A stretch of DNA of 64,000 nt, from the NCBI RefSeq assembly GCF_001636425.1, contig NZ_KV440953.1:2120847-2184846 (forward strand). The letters run 5' to 3'. The translations under genes and the position numbers were made by a program. The DNA is from Heyndrickxia acidicola (GTDB taxonomy: Bacteria > Bacillota > Bacilli > Bacillales > Bacillaceae_C). The notes below the pieces were generated by a model, which worked only from the letters and a program-made list of their open reading frames with translations, had not been told where the DNA came from and made no database searches. Of this stretch, positions 63,374 through 64,000 are shown one piece after another (positions within the stretch are counted from its first letter, which is position 1; every line of letters begins with the position of its first letter).

Positions 63374-64000
63374 TTGGACTTTGACAAAATCATAAAGAAA
63401 AAGAAAAAAGGCTATTTTTTCCGCGTTGATGTTGGGAAGGACCGAAAGGGAAAACGGAAACAAGCGAGTTTTGGTCCGTATAAATCCAAGGCTGAAGCAA
63501 AAAAAGAACTATTAAAAGTTAAAAGTGAAATTGTATCAGGTGATTATTTGCAAGAAAGCACAGAGGAGTTCCCTGCATTTATTAATAAATGGTTTGAGAC
63601 CGTCTATAAAAGAAGTGTAGAAGAAACTACAGCAAAAAGCAGAGAAAATCTAATTAAGAATCACATAATCCATTCTTTTGAACATAGGAAGATTAATGAG
63701 ATTAAAAGCAATGGATATTGACCATTTTTATGATGATAAAATCGATGAGGGTTATTCTGCCGCATATATTCGTCATATGCATAACTTGTTGCGGCAAGCT
63801 TTTGAACAAGCGGTGAAGTGGGAATTAATAAAATCCAACCCTGTTGTAAATGCAAAACCACCAAAAGTAAAAAATCCTGAGAAAACGACATGGAATATAG
63901 AGGAAGTAAATAGGTTTCTTACCACTGTTAAAAATAAATCCTATGGAATTGCATATATTCTTGCCATTTTTACCGGAATGAGACGTGGGGAGATTCTAGG
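63374..64000 (+). pseudogene. Second tyrosine integrase, frameshifted, runs off the window
   Basis: TTG 63374 behind GGATGGAG. DFDKIIKKKKKGYFFRVDVG is again an AP2-like arm domain, and the core-binding domain follows. One extra A in an AAAA run near 63705 shifts the frame (a stop comes at 63719); in the next frame MDIDHFYDDKIDEGYSAAYI continues to TGMRRGEILG at the window end. The C-terminal catalytic part is outside. A genuine mutation or a homopolymer sequencing error would look the same. Confidence 0.8.

Overview
The window is AT-rich, low-GC Gram-positive DNA with strong AGGAGG-type ribosome binding sites, frequent TTG/GTG starts, Rho-independent terminators, a CcpA-type cre box and Bacillus-type insertion sequences. 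A member of the Bacillaceae is the best guess. The gene content (degraded IS elements, integrases, a plasmid-type initiator candidate, a 42-bp tandem repeat array, paralogous plasmid-like microproteins) suggests a megaplasmid or a large integrated island rather than core chromosome.

Layout. (1) 1-8.9 kb, minus strand: a carbohydrate operon with a ROK repressor, a ribose-type ABC importer, a TIM-barrel isomerase/epimerase, a cupin, a Tm-1-like protein, its partner TIM-barrel protein, and the start of a gluconate 2-dehydrogenase subunit 3 gene. It has a perfect cre site, a ROK-type operator and two intercistronic hairpins. (2) 9.1-14.6 kb: a scar zone with ahpF and SDR fragments, an IS3-family element killed by frameshifts and nonsense codons, an integrase C-terminus, a tRNA-Val 3' half, tiny ORFs and a second IS3 remnant. 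(3) 14.6-27.6 kb, minus strand: a thiopeptide-like RiPP cluster. It has four tandem precursor genes, a full-length LanB dehydratase, a small LanB-C-like protein (candidate pyridine synthase), an RRE/ocin-ThiF-like partner, a YcaO cyclodehydratase, a SagB-type dehydrogenase and a MATE exporter. A TPR regulator lies upstream and a secreted micropeptide downstream. (4) 28-47 kb: accessory DNA with intron RT debris, several proteins I do not recognise, an 812-aa protein followed by a His-rich microprotein, an HNH nuclease, a tyrosine recombinase, many small ORFs, the 42-bp repeat array, IS110 remnants and a winged-helix replication-initiator-like protein. (5) 47-57.8 kb: a CPBP protease, an IS110 element with an amber codon, a VOC protein, an FMN reductase, an ORF-less group II intron, an M3 peptidase, an MFS exporter with a perfect long palindrome upstream, an XRE regulator, a lipoprotein and an Mrr-like nuclease remnant. 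(6) 57.8-64 kb: microprotein paralogues, a 2.3-kb gene desert, an excisionase/integrase pair and a second, frameshifted integrase running off the end.

How the genes work together. The precursors have a thiopeptide-type leader ending in GA before a 14-residue core, SV(S/G)(K/V)NSCS(I/K)V(M/V)TGP, with a single Cys. Expected chemistry is one thiazole (RRE partner, YcaO, SagB), Ser/Thr dehydration (LanB), and possibly pyridine formation between Ser1 and Ser6 or Ser8, which would also release the leader. No leader protease and no ABC exporter are present, which fits leader loss by cycloaddition and export by the MATE pump. This cluster is the most interesting system in the window. All family assignments come from reading motifs without database searches.
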